Notes under the pieces: generated by a model
The model's database searches: none
The model's input: the letters and a program-made list of their open reading frames with translations, nothing else
Told to the model about the DNA's origin: nothing
Assembly: GCF_032884065.1 (NCBI RefSeq)
Contig: NC_088871.1
Span: 13,120,393-13,184,392, forward strand
Direction: 5' to 3'
Length of the DNA: 64,000 bases
DNA from: Artemia franciscana
Taxonomy: Eukaryota; Arthropoda; Branchiopoda; Anostraca; Artemiidae
Position numbers and translations under genes: made by a program
Shown here: positions 22,990-35,080 of the stretch, piece after piece
How positions within the stretch are numbered: the first letter of the stretch is position 1
Layout: each line of letters opens with the position of its first letter

Positions 22990-23780
22990 TCTATTATCTT
23001 TTTTATTTAGGTTTTGGGTAGAAAATGGTACCACCAAACTCGGGTGAGAAATATAAGTTCCTGGGACACGAGTCTGATCGACTGATCAGAAGAACCAAAA
23101 TGTCAGCATCATCAGCAGCCATGATGGTATCTGTTACAGGAGCAACTTCTAATGCTTTTTCTGCAATCAGAACGTCAGCGTTTCCTTTCGAGTTGAAAAC
23201 TTGTCAACAGATGGCTTCCAAATGGTTGTCAAGCAGCATCAATAAACCTGCTTTGTTCGCTTTGCACGAAAGAAACTCATCCTTTATCATGCAGAAGGTC
23301 AACTCTCCGGTGAAAAAAACCTGGCGACCAAACATTCTTGCTCAACGTCCATGGGTAGTATCTTTGATTGCTGAAATCCTTTCATAGCCATCAAACACAA
23401 CAATAGCACTAGTATATCTTGATTGCACGTAGTGGACGCATAAAGCAAAGCTGGCCTTAAAGGTTGACCTTACCTTCCACGGACATCAATGTAGAAGAAA
23501 AAACTGTTCAAGACGATGCTATACACAGTTGCAGGTTTTGAGGGCGACTGAGACTCAATCCCACAAGCTTGAAAGATCACTTTTGTAACAGAACTTTGCG
23601 TTGTTCCTTGAAAAATTTATCCAGTTACTTGAGCTGGAGATTCTGACTGAGATCTTTCGGGGCAGCCATGCGTTTAGGACATCATTTAATACAGTAAAGA
23701 TATTTAGAGAAGCTAGGGTTGCTTGCTCGTCTTCGAGGAGATGGGCGTATGACAGAGCTCACGAGCATTTGAGCATGAAT
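22990..23780 (-). pseudogene. Orphan transposon-associated ORF family, broken copy
   Basis: Read on the - strand it encodes SAIVVFDGYER, then IKDTTHGR, FFTGELTF, KGNADVLIAEKALE and VTDTIMAADDADILVLLISRSDS, in frames cut by stops. These blocks match a protein family I recall from many arthropod and cnidarian genomes, where the form is 'VVFDGY...KD.TH.RR ... GDAD.LIV ... DDTDLLVLL'. The spaced acidic residues (FDG, GxAD, DDxD) resemble a PIN/FEN-type nuclease active site; that is inference. A sister copy lies at 50710-52190 in the opposite orientation. Confidence 0.65.
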
Positions 23781-24129
23781 AGCTCAGGAAATTGCTTTTC
23801 CAGAGAGAATGTGCGGTACTGAAGCAGTCGCGTATATTAGTTCTGGGATCTCTTACAGAGCCACCTATCCCCAAACAAAAGAACTGCCCAGATAGAAAAT
23901 ATTTTGGAGTCGGACCAGATATTTAAAGACAGGTGCGTTTTTTTCCTGTTTTAATCTTTTCATTGTTTTCGTTAAATAACTACTACGGAATTGAAAGAAG
24001 GAAATGGGGAAAGGAAAGCGACTTTACGCACTACTTTGTCAGTCACACCTACCAGAATCAACCTAAGTAGAGCCATCATACCCGCTGAATGCAGCACAGT
24101 GGACGCAGCTGCGCTGAATGAAAATTCTT

Positions 24130-24490
24130 TAGTGGAAGTGAGAGTACTATCACCCGCTAAAAAGCCAACCGTCACTTTTGCAGAAGTGACTGTTCTCTTT
24201 TACTATTTATTGGAAGTGAGAGTACTATTGCCCGCAAAAAAAGTCGCCAGTCATATTTAATTTTTGCCGAAGAGAACTGATGAGGGCTATCTGTTGGGGG
24301 TTTTTGCTCGAGCTTGTAGGGACTTGGCCGAAGATTGTCTGATCGCCCGCCAAAAGGCCACCCGTCACTTATGTAGAAGTGATTGTTCTCTTTTGCTATT
24401 TAGTGGAAGTGAGAGTACTATTTCCCACAAAAAAAAGCCAGTCACGTTTGATTTTTGCCAAAGGGAGCTTTTTTTGCTCGAGTCTTATAG
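24130..24490. repeat. Irregular tandem duplications
   Basis: GGAAGTGAGAGTACTAT followed by CCCGC..AAAA-GCCA occurs at about 24135, 24213 and 24409. GTAGAAGTGATTGTTCTC or a close variant occurs at 24180 and 24372. CTCGAG(C)TTGTAGGGACTT occurs at 24308 and 24477. These overlapping duplications have periods near 80 and 170-190 bases. No open frame persists. Confidence 0.65.
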
Positions 24491-25026
24491 GGACTTATAG
24501 AAACTTAGCTGCAGATTGTCTAATCCCAATCATGATTTTGTTTTTGTGACGAGTTCACTGACAGTCTACTAATTCCTGGTTCTCTCTTCTATATGGCGGA
24601 CATTACCGATACTTTATTTCTCTTGCATGAGCGACTGTTAGACAGCTCAGAATCGTTGGTACTAGCAGAGAAAGGAGCTACAGTGATTAACGAAGCTAGC
24701 AACTCGTGAGGTACTAACATCTCTATCCAGGTATGGAACCAAGTTCATGCTACTTGCAAAAAGACTTGTGTTTGACCGATTCAATGGACAGATGACTCAC
24801 AGAATATACACCCCCTTTTATCTTTAAGTCCCCCACTTCATAATCTTTGTCATATTTTAAAACTGTAACATCAATCTTGAAACGCTAATAAGCCTTCTCA
24901 AAAATGTCTATTCACTTAAGTAAAAACGATCTTCCTTCTTTAAACAGATAAGATGTACTTTAAAATACTCTGATCCCTTCTAACCCCTATGAACTGTGAA
25001 ATTGTCCAAAAGTATGAAGTACTCTA

Positions 25027-25041
25027 TAAAAAAAAAATATA

Positions 25042-25083
<42 letters not shown>
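25027..25083. repeat. AT microsatellite
   Basis: Poly-A runs followed by about 15 AT dinucleotides. Confidence 0.95.
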
Positions 25084-25086
<3 letters not shown>

Positions 25087-26203
25087 AATCTGAGGACCTG
25101 TGGCTCCTCAAATCTCTTTCTTAGAGGTGGGGCCATGGGTCACTTTCAACAGCAAAATGTTACTATAATGTTGTTGATGTAATTAGGCTTTAACGAAAAA
25201 TAACAAGTGGCAAAATTTTTAGTTACTCCCAGGGATCCCAAAAATATATATCTCTCGGTTAATCAAAAAATATCTTGTATTCAGAAACGTTGAGTTAATC
25301 GCTAAAAGAATGTAATATTTATAGAACCAGCAAGATCTTAGCTATTTTTATTTTATTCAGGCAAAAAGGGTGAATTTCAATATTTCTTTGGAGGCTAAGG
25401 GCTCTCAAAGCTATCGAAAGGGCCCTAATATTTTCACCATGATCAAGCTGACAAGAAACCTAGTTTTCAGGATAGGTAATACTATCGAACTTCCCTCCAG
25501 GGCTAGCAAAAAGGTTCCTAACATCCTAGTTATTTCGCCATGCCAAAAAAACTATTAGGTTTTCTTCAATTGCTAAAACATTAAGCTTTACAGAAAATAT
25601 CAAATAGTTTTAGCGAATTTACTTACGTTAGGGTTGAGCAACTCTATCTTGTATGCTGGGTCCAGCTCGTGAAGGGTCCGCATCAAGGTCTTGTAGATCG
25701 GAAGTGGCCGAATCGGAATTGGCCCACTTTGTTGGGGGACCGCAGAAGGGTCTGCATCTTCGCTTTGCATGACGGAGTTGATTGAATCACCATTGAACGC
25801 CTTTTGCTATCTTTGAGGCAGAAGGAATTTGATCAATTTTCCTTAATTAGAAATAAAATTTTGGTTTCTTCAAATAATTGTCCTCAAAAATCAAAGTCTC
25901 CTGTTAAATTTGTATCTAGTGCCCCATGCAAAGCTGCACATGTCCCAAAGCATATCATCAAAATTCTTGGTATAAAATTTTTTTTTTTTTTTAGTTTTTA
26001 CAAATAACAAGTCTAAGTTTAACATGCTCCCAATTGAATATCCTCTAGTAGCAAATACGCCAAGCGTATTATCAAAATTCTTGTAATAAAAAAATAAATT
26101 TTTTTCGTTTTCCAAAATAACTTGAGCATAACTTCAACATGTTTTCAGGTATATTCACTTTTAGTAGCCCATGTGCTAAGAGCATCATCAAACTATGCAA
26201 TAT
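25084..26203. other. Intergenic, no supported gene
   Basis: AT-rich DNA. Short frames show no domain. A weak duplication (ATCATCAAAATTCTTG at about 25955 and a variant near 26065) is the only pattern noted. Confidence 0.35.
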
Positions 26204-27870
26204 AAACAAAGAAACAAGTTTTTTTAAATGAAAGTAAGGAGCGACATTAAAACATAAAACGAACAGAAATTACTCTGTATATGAAAGGGGCTTGAAACCT
26301 GACTCTTTCTCTTAACTCCACATTTTAAACAGTAAAAAACTTTAGCGTAAAGAGTGGGGCGTTGAGGAGATTTTTCGATCTTGGCTCTCCGCTCATAAAT
26401 AATGAAAACGGAATTTGTATATTAATTTCTTTGGGCTAAATGGCTTTTTCATAGTTTTAATCGGAAGATTTTGAGAAAAAAGGAGCGAGAGAGAAAGGAG
26501 CGAGAGAAAAACCTTTTTTTTTATTTAATTTCTGGACGTTTTTGAATTAATACATGTTTTGATCTTGGCTCTCCGCACATAAATAATTAAAACGAAATTT
26601 GCATATTAATTAATTGCAATTAATCGGAAGATTTTGAGAAAAAAGGAGCGAGGGAGGAGGCCTAGTTGCCCTCCAATTTTTTGATTACTTAAAAAGGCAA
26701 CTATAACTTTTAATTTTTTACGAACGTTTTCATAAGTAAAAATATACGTAACTTACGAATTAACTTACGTAGCGAACTTCTATATTCGTATGTTTTTTAT
26801 TGCGTATTTGAGGGGGCTCATCCCTCGCCGATACCTCACTCTTTATACTAAAGCTTAAATTGTGTCCCAATTCCTTAAGAATGCCCCCTGAATCACAAAG
26901 GCCGTAGAATAAATAGTTGAAATTACTAAAAAAAACTTTAGCGTAAAGAGCAAGGTATTAAAAGGAGGTAAACCCCTCATATGCATAATAATTTCTGTTC
27001 GTTTTAAGTTTTAATGCTGCTCGTCACTTTTAGTAGAAAACACTTTTCATATTTATTTTTTCATTGTTTTTTTGAATAATGCTAGAAAATCCTGCGCCAC
27101 CCTCCATTGAAAGTCTCTTCCCCCATGAGAATTTCCTCCATGGAAAGATCCTCCCACGTAACCCCCCCTCAAGTCTCCCCCCAAACCATAAAACCCCCTG
27201 AAAACGTCTGTACCCTTCCCAGTAACCATTACTATATGTAAACACAGGTCAAAGTTTGTATCTTGCAGCCCCTCCCACGGGGACTGTGGGGGAGTAAGTC
27301 GTCCCCAAAGACATAGTTATTAGGCTGTTCGACTATGGTGAATAAAATAACTATCTCAAAATTTTGATCCGGTGACTTTGGAAAAACAATGAGCGTGGGA
27401 GGGGGCCTAGGTGCCCTCCAATTTTTTTGGTCACTTAAAAAGGGCACTAGAACTTTTAATTTCCGTTAGAATGAGCCTTTTCGAGACATTCTAGGACCAA
27501 TGAGTCGATACGATCACCCCTGGAAAACAAAAACAAAAAAAAAACAACAAAAAAACAAATAAACACGCATCCGTGATTTGTCTTCTGGCAAAAAATGCGA
27601 AATTCCACATTTTTTATGATACGGACTTGAAACTTCTGTATCATGGTTATCTTATACGCTGAATCTGATGGTATGATTTTCGTTAAGATCTTATGACTTT
27701 TAGGGGGAATTTTCCCCCTAAATTTTTTAAAATGAGGCAAATTTTCTCAGGCTCGTAATTTTTGACGGGTAAGACTAATTTTGACGAAGCTTATATATTT
27801 AAAATCAGCATTAAAATGCGATTCTTTTGATGTAACTACTGATCTACAAATTTCTACAGTTCGTTACCAC
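26204..27870 (-). mobile_element. Family A element with shortened foldback
   Basis: The terminal hairpin CAGTTCGTTACCACGAACTG lies at about 27855-27875. On the - strand the body follows the family through the sense frame at 27232-27447. The foldback module (26207-26520) is internally deleted and rearranged, with a second copy of the ...CGAGAGAAA boundary. Confidence 0.7.
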
Positions 27871-27984
27871 GAACTGTTTGAAAGAATAATTTTGTTCAGT
27901 TTTCTCAGAGGTCTTCTCTTTAAATTCGACTTTAATAAGTCAGGCATACGGGTTCAAAAGCTAAATTGTGAAACAGCCATTTGT

Positions 27985-29108
27985 TCAACCGAATCGAAAA
28001 GCAAATAACTATGTCTGTGGGGACGATTTGATCCCCCACAGTCCCCGGGGAGGGACTGCAAGTTACAAACTTTGACCATTGTTTACATATAGTAATGGTT
28101 ATTATGAAGTGTACAGACGTTTTCAGGGGGACTTTTTCGCGCTGGAGTGGGAGTGGGTCAGGGGAGAGGGTTAAGTGGGAGGATCTTTCCATGGAGAAAT
28201 TTATCATGATGGAAGAGAATTTCATGAAGGGGGCACTTGATTTTCTATCGTTATTTAAAAAGAAATAATGAGAAAATAAGAATTCACCTGGAAGTAATGA
28301 GCAGCATCAAAAATTGAAACGAACATAAAATATTACGTATATATGAGCTTTTATCTCAGAATACCTTGCTATTTACGCCAAAGTATTTTTAGTAATTTCA
28401 ATTATCTATTCTACGCCTTTGTGGTTCAGAGGTCATTCTTAACGATGTGAGATAAAATTCAAGCTTTAGTGTAAAGAGCGACGTATTGACGAGGGGGCTA
28501 ACCCCTTCATATACATAATAAAAATACACAAATGTAGAAGTTCGTTACGTACGTTAATTCGTAAGGTACGAATGTTTGTTACTAACAAAAATGTTCGTAC
28601 GAAAAATAAAAATATATTTGTATTTTTAAGTAACCGAATATTCCAGGGAAACTAAGCCTCCTCCCCACCCTTTTTTTAAAATCATCCGATCAAAACTATG
28701 AGAAAGCCATTTAGCCAAAAAAATTAATATAAAAATTCTCTTTTTAATTATTCACGTGCGGTTAGCCAAAATCAAGCATGCATTAATTCAAAAACGTTCA
28801 GAGATTAAATAAAAAAAAAAACACGTTTCTCTTTAACTGCAAGTAAGGAGCGACATTGAAACATCAAACGAACAGAAATTATTCCATATATGAAAGGGGT
28901 TGTCTCCTCCGCAACGCCTCGCTCTTTACGCTATGTATTTTTTTATTGTTATAGTAGAGTTGTGAGAGATAATCAATTTTTAGCGTAAAAAGCGGGACGT
29001 TGCGGAGAGGGGGAAAAAACCCTTTCATTTACGGAATATTTTTTTTAGTTTTAAGTTTTAATATCACTCCTTACTTTCAGATAAAAAAATGTGTTTTTTT
29101 ATCTAATC
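27985..29108 (+). mobile_element. Family A element, 5'-truncated
   Basis: It joins the family at AATAACTATGTCTGTGGGGA and runs to its foldback module at 28808-29106. In both arms the core reads CCGCAACG, which differs from other copies. It ends where the next family A copy begins. Confidence 0.7.
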
Positions 29109-29109
29109 A

Positions 29110-30826
29110 AACAGTACTGTAGTAAGGAGTACTAAGGTAACGAACTGTAGTAAGGAGCGACCCGGCTCAATAGTAACCAAAAGTCTAAAAAATGGAATTT
29201 TGGTACCAATAGCTACATCAAAAGAATCGCATTTTGATGCTGATTTTAAATATATAAGTTTCATCAAGTTTAGTCTTACCCATCAAAAGTTATGAGCCTG
29301 AGAAAATTTGCGTTATTTTAGAAAATAGGGGTAAACACCCCCTAAAAGTCATAGAATCTTAACGAAAATCACACCATCAGATTCAGTGTATCAGAGAACC
29401 CTACTGTAGAAGTTTCAAGCTCCTATCTACAAAAATGTGGAATTGTATATTTTTTGCCAGAAGACAAATCACGGGTGCGTGTTTATTTGTTTGTTTGTTT
29501 GTTGTTTTTTTTTCCCCAGGGTGATCGTATCGACCCAGTTGTCCTAGAATGTTGCGAGAGGGCTCATTCTAACGGAAATGAAAAGTTCTAGTGCCCTTTT
29601 TAAGTGACCAAAAAAATTAGAGGGCACCTAGGCCCCCTCCCACGCTAATTATTTTCCCAAAGTCAGCGGATCAAAATTCTGAGATAGCCATTTTATTCAG
29701 CGTAGTCGAAAAACCTTATAACTATGTCTTTGGTGACGACTTACTCCCTCACAGTGCCCGTGGGAGGGGTTACAAGTTCAAAACTTTGACCAGTGCTTAC
29801 ATATAGTAATGGTTATTGGGAAGTGTACAGGCGTTTTCAGGAGGATTTTTTGGTTGGAGGCAGGGGTTGAGAAGAGGAGGATATGCTGGGGGAACTTTCC
29901 ATCGAGGAATTTGTCATGAGGGAAGAAAATGTCCATGAAGGGAGCGCAGGATTTACTAGCATTACTTAAAAAAAACAATGAAAAAGTTTTTTTTCAGCTG
30001 GAAGTAAGCAGCAGTATTAAAACTTAAAACGAACAGAAATTATTACCTATGTGAGGGGCTCACCTCCTCCTAATACCTCGCTCTTTACGCTAAAGTATTT
30101 TTAGTAATTTCAACTATTTATTCTGCGGCTTTTGTGATTCAGGGGTCTTTCTTAATGAATTGGGACAGAATTTAAGCTTTAGTGTAAAGAGCGAGGTACT
30201 GACGAGGGGGCGAACCCCCTCATATATGTAATAAAAACATAAGAATACAAAAGTTCTTTACGTAAGCTAATTTATAAGTTACGTATATCTTTTACTTATA
30301 AAAAGATTCGTAAAAAATTAAAAGTTCAAGTTGCCTTTTTAATTAACCGAAAATCGGAGGGCAACTAGGCTTCCTCCCCCGCTCTTTTTTTCTCAAAATC
30401 ATTCGATCAAAATTATGAGAAAGCCATTTAGTAAAAAAAAAAAAAAATATACAAATTTCGTTTTAATTATTCCTCTGCGGAGAGCCAAAATCAAAACATG
30501 CATTGATTCAAAAACGTTCAGAAATTAAATAAAAAAAACAAGTTTTTTAAATGAAAGTAAGGAGCGACATTAAAACTTAAAACGAACAGAAATTACTCCG
30601 TATTTGAAAGGGGCTTTTCCTTCTCAACGCACTGCTCTTCACGCTAAAGTTTGACTCTTTCTCTTAACTCTACATTTAAAAACAGTAAAAAAAACTTTAG
30701 CGTAAAGAGCGGGGCGTTGAGAAGGAAAAGCCCCTTTCAAATACGGAGTAATTTCTGTTCGTTTTAAGTTTTAATGTCGCTCCTTACTTTCATTTAAAAA
30801 ACTTGTTTTTTTTATTTAATTCTATA
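29110..30826 (+). mobile_element. Family A element, near full length
   Basis: It begins at a disturbed terminal hairpin (29110-29150, with a duplicated GTAGTAAGGAG) and contains the complete body. An internal hairpin is present: CCTCGCTCTTTACGCTAAAG at about 30077, against CTTTAGTGTAAAGAGCGAGG at about 30176. The foldback module at 30526-30826 has arms matching at all but about three positions over ~110 bases. Confidence 0.8.
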
Positions 30827-31339
30827 AGAATCCAACATTACGTTTGGACATGAATATATATATTAGAAAAAATTATCATGCTGATTCTGAATGTGCAATT
30901 TCGTCAAGCTTTAACAAATCTATCAGCAACTAATAGTATAAGAAGATTTGGTTGATTTTTCCAAAAGCTATAGCCCTCGCTTCTCAAAAATTGGGAGGGG
31001 GTCAGGAAGAAAGTTGCAGCACAAAAATAAAGATAACTGAAAGTTGTAAAAGGGAGGATTGGTACTCCTATCTACAAATGATGAATGTTTTATGTTTTTG
31101 TCGACGAGAATGATTATGGAGCCAATGGTTGTAATGTATAATAAGTTAACTATGACGAAACATATATCGAGGATGGTGCCATTTGAGCCAAAATCAAGAT
31201 TGTTTGTGTTGTTGTTAGGAGATCGCTTCACAGAAAAGAGCCTCTGTCTATATTTTTTCCAAAAACATCGATTTTAGTCCTAACACGGAGAAATACTACC
31301 GAGTGCGAGTTTTGAAACAGCCAATCCGGTTTTTTATTA
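30827..31339. other. Spacer with no recognised gene
   Basis: Short frames on both strands overlap here but show no domain. Confidence 0.3.
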
Positions 31340-31489
31340 AATATATAAATAGATTAAAGATTACATGTTTTCTGCAAAGGGGCCCGTGCCTGTAAGTTTC
31401 TTTGATATGTCAGTTTGATGAGTTGAGGAAAGAAGCGAGCGTACCGTATATTTAGCAATATATTAATTACCGATATAATATAATTATCG

Positions 31490-32213
31490 ATGTCTGTCTC
31501 GAAAAAGTATTTCGATGAGCGTATTGACGACTTGAAGCAACTGATTGAAAATATTCGTAGGGAGAATGCAGCGTTAAAAAAAGAAAACACTGACTTGAAA
31601 TCTGCACAAGTTGCAGTTAAAGACCAGTGTTTAAGAACCGAATTGTACGCTAAACGCAAGAATCTTCTTATCCATGGGATACCCAACAAGGAAAATGAAA
31701 ATATAAGAAACTATTAATGATTTTTTGTCAGAAATGTCGATAAGGAACTACAGGGATATTAAGTTTATGGCCATCTGTAGACTTAGAAGTAAGGCTAAAC
31801 GTCCCATCAGACAAAACTCGCGCCCGGCATCGGACCCTATTATTGTATCTGTTTTAAATCTTCGACATAAGGATAATATTATGGCTAGTGTTGGTAATCT
31901 AAGAAATACGGGGAAAAGCGTCAGTATTGGCCTTCCATTCGAATTGGCTAAACGTCAGAAAGAGCTTCTGAGTACAGCTTATAATTTAAGAAATTGTAAA
32001 GCTCCCTCCGATAAAGTGTTTCACACCAAGGTGGTTCAAAGGGGGACTAGATTATGGCTAGAATCCAAAAAGACTCCTAGCTCCAACTGGATCAAGGTTG
32101 ATGACGCATGCTACGACCCGTTTACCCTAGTTTTCCCCTCGGCCAATACTGATTTTGATTCTGACGCACGATCATTAGCGAGTGCTCGCTTCCACTCTAT
32201 ATATTATATATAA
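31490..32213 (+). pseudogene. LINE ORF1 (coiled coil plus RRM-like)
   Basis: Part 1 (31490-31716) is a coiled-coil segment with heptad character (IDDLKQLIENIRRENAALKK) leading to KRKNLLIHGIPNKENE, like the start of the L1-type ORF1 RRM domain. Part 2 (31725-32213, another frame) carries DPIIVSVLNLRHKDNIM...LRNTGKS, SIGLPFELAKRQKELL and RGTRLWLESK, matching the rest of that domain and its C-terminal arm. A single frameshift near 31717 separates them. Role in the family: an RNA-binding chaperone of the LINE RNP. Confidence 0.75.
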
Positions 32214-32419
32214 AAAATGTGCTGTTCTTTATTGTTGTTTGTCTTATTGTATTTTTCCCTTTTATTTTTCATTCTTTTCCCTCAGTATTTACACCTTCCT
32301 ATGCTATTTTACTTGTCATTTTTTTTTTGTTTCAGATCAAAATAATCAAGTTCGTTTCTTAGCCTTTTTACTTGGGAATGTTAAGCAGTTGACGTCACTG
32401 GTGTTCACGCGACTACAGC

Positions 32420-33890
32420 ATGACTCTCGATGAGTTGTATCGGCAAGTAATTATGGTTAATAGTGATTCTCCGTTGGGGATTAACGCCAACATAACATTA
32501 AGAAGATTAAATGATAATGACTTTAAGAGAGTTAATTTTAATGAAAATATAAATATTCCGGTTGGTAAAGCCCCCAATACGAGTTTTGATGAAAATTGTG
32601 AGAATATTATTGATAGTGTGTTTGTGGAGGAGCTGAGATTTTGGGGCTCCGGAGGTCGGTGGGGTGATGTTTTTCCGGTTGTGCATCTTAACGTTCAGGC
32701 CCTAAATTCTTCATTCGACGATATTCAATTATTATGCAGGGATTCGTGCCCAGCAATTATCGGTCTCTGTGAAAAATTTTTGAATGAGAATAATCAGGTA
32801 CTTTTGGATATTCCCGGTTATGTGTCGATTTTTCTTAACCGTAAGATGGGCAAAAAAGGTGGACTCGGATTTTACATCCAAAATAATTTTCAGGCTGTAC
32901 TAAGACATGATTTATGCATAAATAATGGAAAATATTTGAGTCACTTTTTATTGAAATCCCAATTAACGCTAAGGAAAGGGTAATAATTGGCGAAGTGTAT
33001 CGTTCTCCAAGCGGATCTGTGACTGAATTTCTTGAAACATTAGATGACGTTCTTAGGAAAGTTTTTGCTGAAAAAAATGAAGTTATATTGATGGGTGACT
33101 TTAACCTTGACCTTTTGAAATCGTCATCTAGGCAGGCTTCTAATCTCTTGTCTTTACTAATTTCGTACGGATTGGCTCCTTGTATAAACATACCGACAAG
33201 GATTTCAAACCAGTCAGCAGCATTAATTGACAATATTTTTTCATCACTACACTCCATTACGAATGAAGTACTGCTTTCTGACATTTCCGACCATTTACCA
33301 GTTTCAGCTCTGTTTCAAATCCTCCAAAATCCACAAAGATTAGTCCCCCAGGATAAACCGAGATTTTGTTGCTCACCAGTGGAGCTGGATAGATTGAAAG
33401 AAGATCTTGGTACATATAAATGGGACTTTCCTTTACCAGAAAATATTAGTTTAGGCAATTATAACGACATATTTGGCCGGTTTTATGACACTGTTAAGGA
33501 AAAATTCACGTCTCATTGTCTAAAAGCTCCTTTAAAAAATCCTCGATCAAAAAGATCAACACCTGTAGCTCCCTGGTTAACATCTGGATTCCTAAAGTCA
33601 ATAAAAAGGAAGCAGAACCTTTGGAAGGAGTATAAAAAAAGACCAAATAAGGCCAAGTTAGAAACATTTAAGTTGTACCGTAATTTTCTGAAATCATTAT
33701 TCGCAGAGCTAAAACTGAATATTTTACAAAAAGATTTGTTGATTGCGGTAAAAATATAAAAAAGACGTGGGACGTGATTAAGGAAGTTAGTCGGCCATCC
33801 ATGAAACCAGAAGGTCTCCCTAAGTCTCTCATTGCAGACGATCAACTTGTAACAGAAAAAGGCCAAATTTGACATCATATGAATAAATTC
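32420..33890 (+). pseudogene. LINE ORF2 endonuclease region
   Basis: Two overlapping frames (32420-32983 and 32995-33759), separated by a one-base deletion near 32930, encode an AP-type endonuclease. Blocks are VVHLNVQALNSSFDDI, GLCEKFLNEN, GGLGFYIQNN, YRSPSGS, GDFNLDLLKS (catalytic D/N) and SDISDHLPV (catalytic DH). After 33759 the frame shifts again and decays (stop codons near 33870-33920). The copy at 47-50 kb shows the uninterrupted form of the first break (NEKVFESLFIEIPINTKERV). Confidence 0.85.
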
Positions 33891-34046
33891 TTCGCGGAGA
33901 TAGGGGAAAAAAACTGCTAATAGCGTTTCTTATTCCTCTGTGTCACAGTCTTGGAAGGAGTTCTTAGGTCCCTCGTGCTTGAAATCAAAGGTTCTTGAGG
34001 AGGTTACGGTGCAAGAAATTAGAAATATTGTTCTGTCTTTAAAGGA

Positions 34047-35080
34047 TTAAATAAAAAAAAAAAAAAAAAACAAGTTTCGTTTTTTCCCAAAGTCAACGGA
34101 TCAAAATTTTGAGAGAGCCATTTTGTTCAACATAGTAAAAAACCTATTAACAATGTCTTTAGGGAGGATGACTTACTCCCTCACTGTCCAAGGGGAAGGA
34201 GCTGCAAGTTAAAAAATTTGACCAGTGTTTAGGTATAGTAATGGCTATTGGGAAGTGTACAGACGTTTTCAGGGGGATATTTTTGGTTGGGAGGGGAGGA
34301 TTGAGGGGAGGGGATTGCGTGGGAGGATCTTTCCATAAAGGAATTTGTCAGGGGAGAAGATAATTTCCGCAAAGGGAGTGCGGGATATTCTAGCATTATT
34401 TAAAACAAAAATAAAACAATTAAAAATAAATATAGAAACACTTTTCAACTGAAGGTAAGGAGCAGCATTAAAACTTAAAACGAACAGAAATTATTATGTA
34501 TATGTGGGGTTCATGTACTCCTAAAAACCTCGCTCTTTACGCTGAAGTATCTTTAGTAGTTTCAACTATTTGTTCTACGGCCTTTGTGATTCAGGGGTCA
34601 TTCTTAATGAATTTGGACAAAATTTAAGCATTAGTGTAAAAAGCGAGGGATTAACGAGGGGGCAAACCCCCTCATATACGTAAAATATACAAATATTGAA
34701 TTTCGTTAAGTAAGTTAATTCGCAAGTTACGTATATTTTCTACAAATAAAAACATTCGCATAAAATTAAAAGTTCTAGTTGTCTTTTTAATTAAATAAAA
34801 GATTGGAGGGCAACTAGGCCTCCTCCCCCACCCCTTTTCCTCAAAATCTTCCGATCAAAACTAAGAGAATGTCATTTAGCCAAAAAAAAATTAATATGCA
34901 AATTTCGTTTTAATTATTCATGTTCAGACAGCCAAAATCAAAAATATATTAATTCAAAAACGTTCAGAAATTAAATGGAAAAAGAAACAAGTTTTTTAAC
35001 TGAAAGTAAGGAGCGACATTAAAGCATAAAACGAAAAGAAATTACTCCGAATATTAAAGGGGCTTTTCCATCCTCAACTT
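34047..35080 (+). mobile_element. Family A element inserted in the LINE
   Basis: The LINE reading stops at TCTGTCTTTAAAG (34044) and resumes at TTCTTCAGCAAG (35081), positions that are adjacent in the copy near 48960. The insert starts with ATTAAATAAA and poly-A, jumps into the body at TTTTCCCAAAGTCAACGG, and ends inside one foldback arm at GGGGCTTTTCCATCCTCAAC. No target duplication is evident. Confidence 0.75.
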
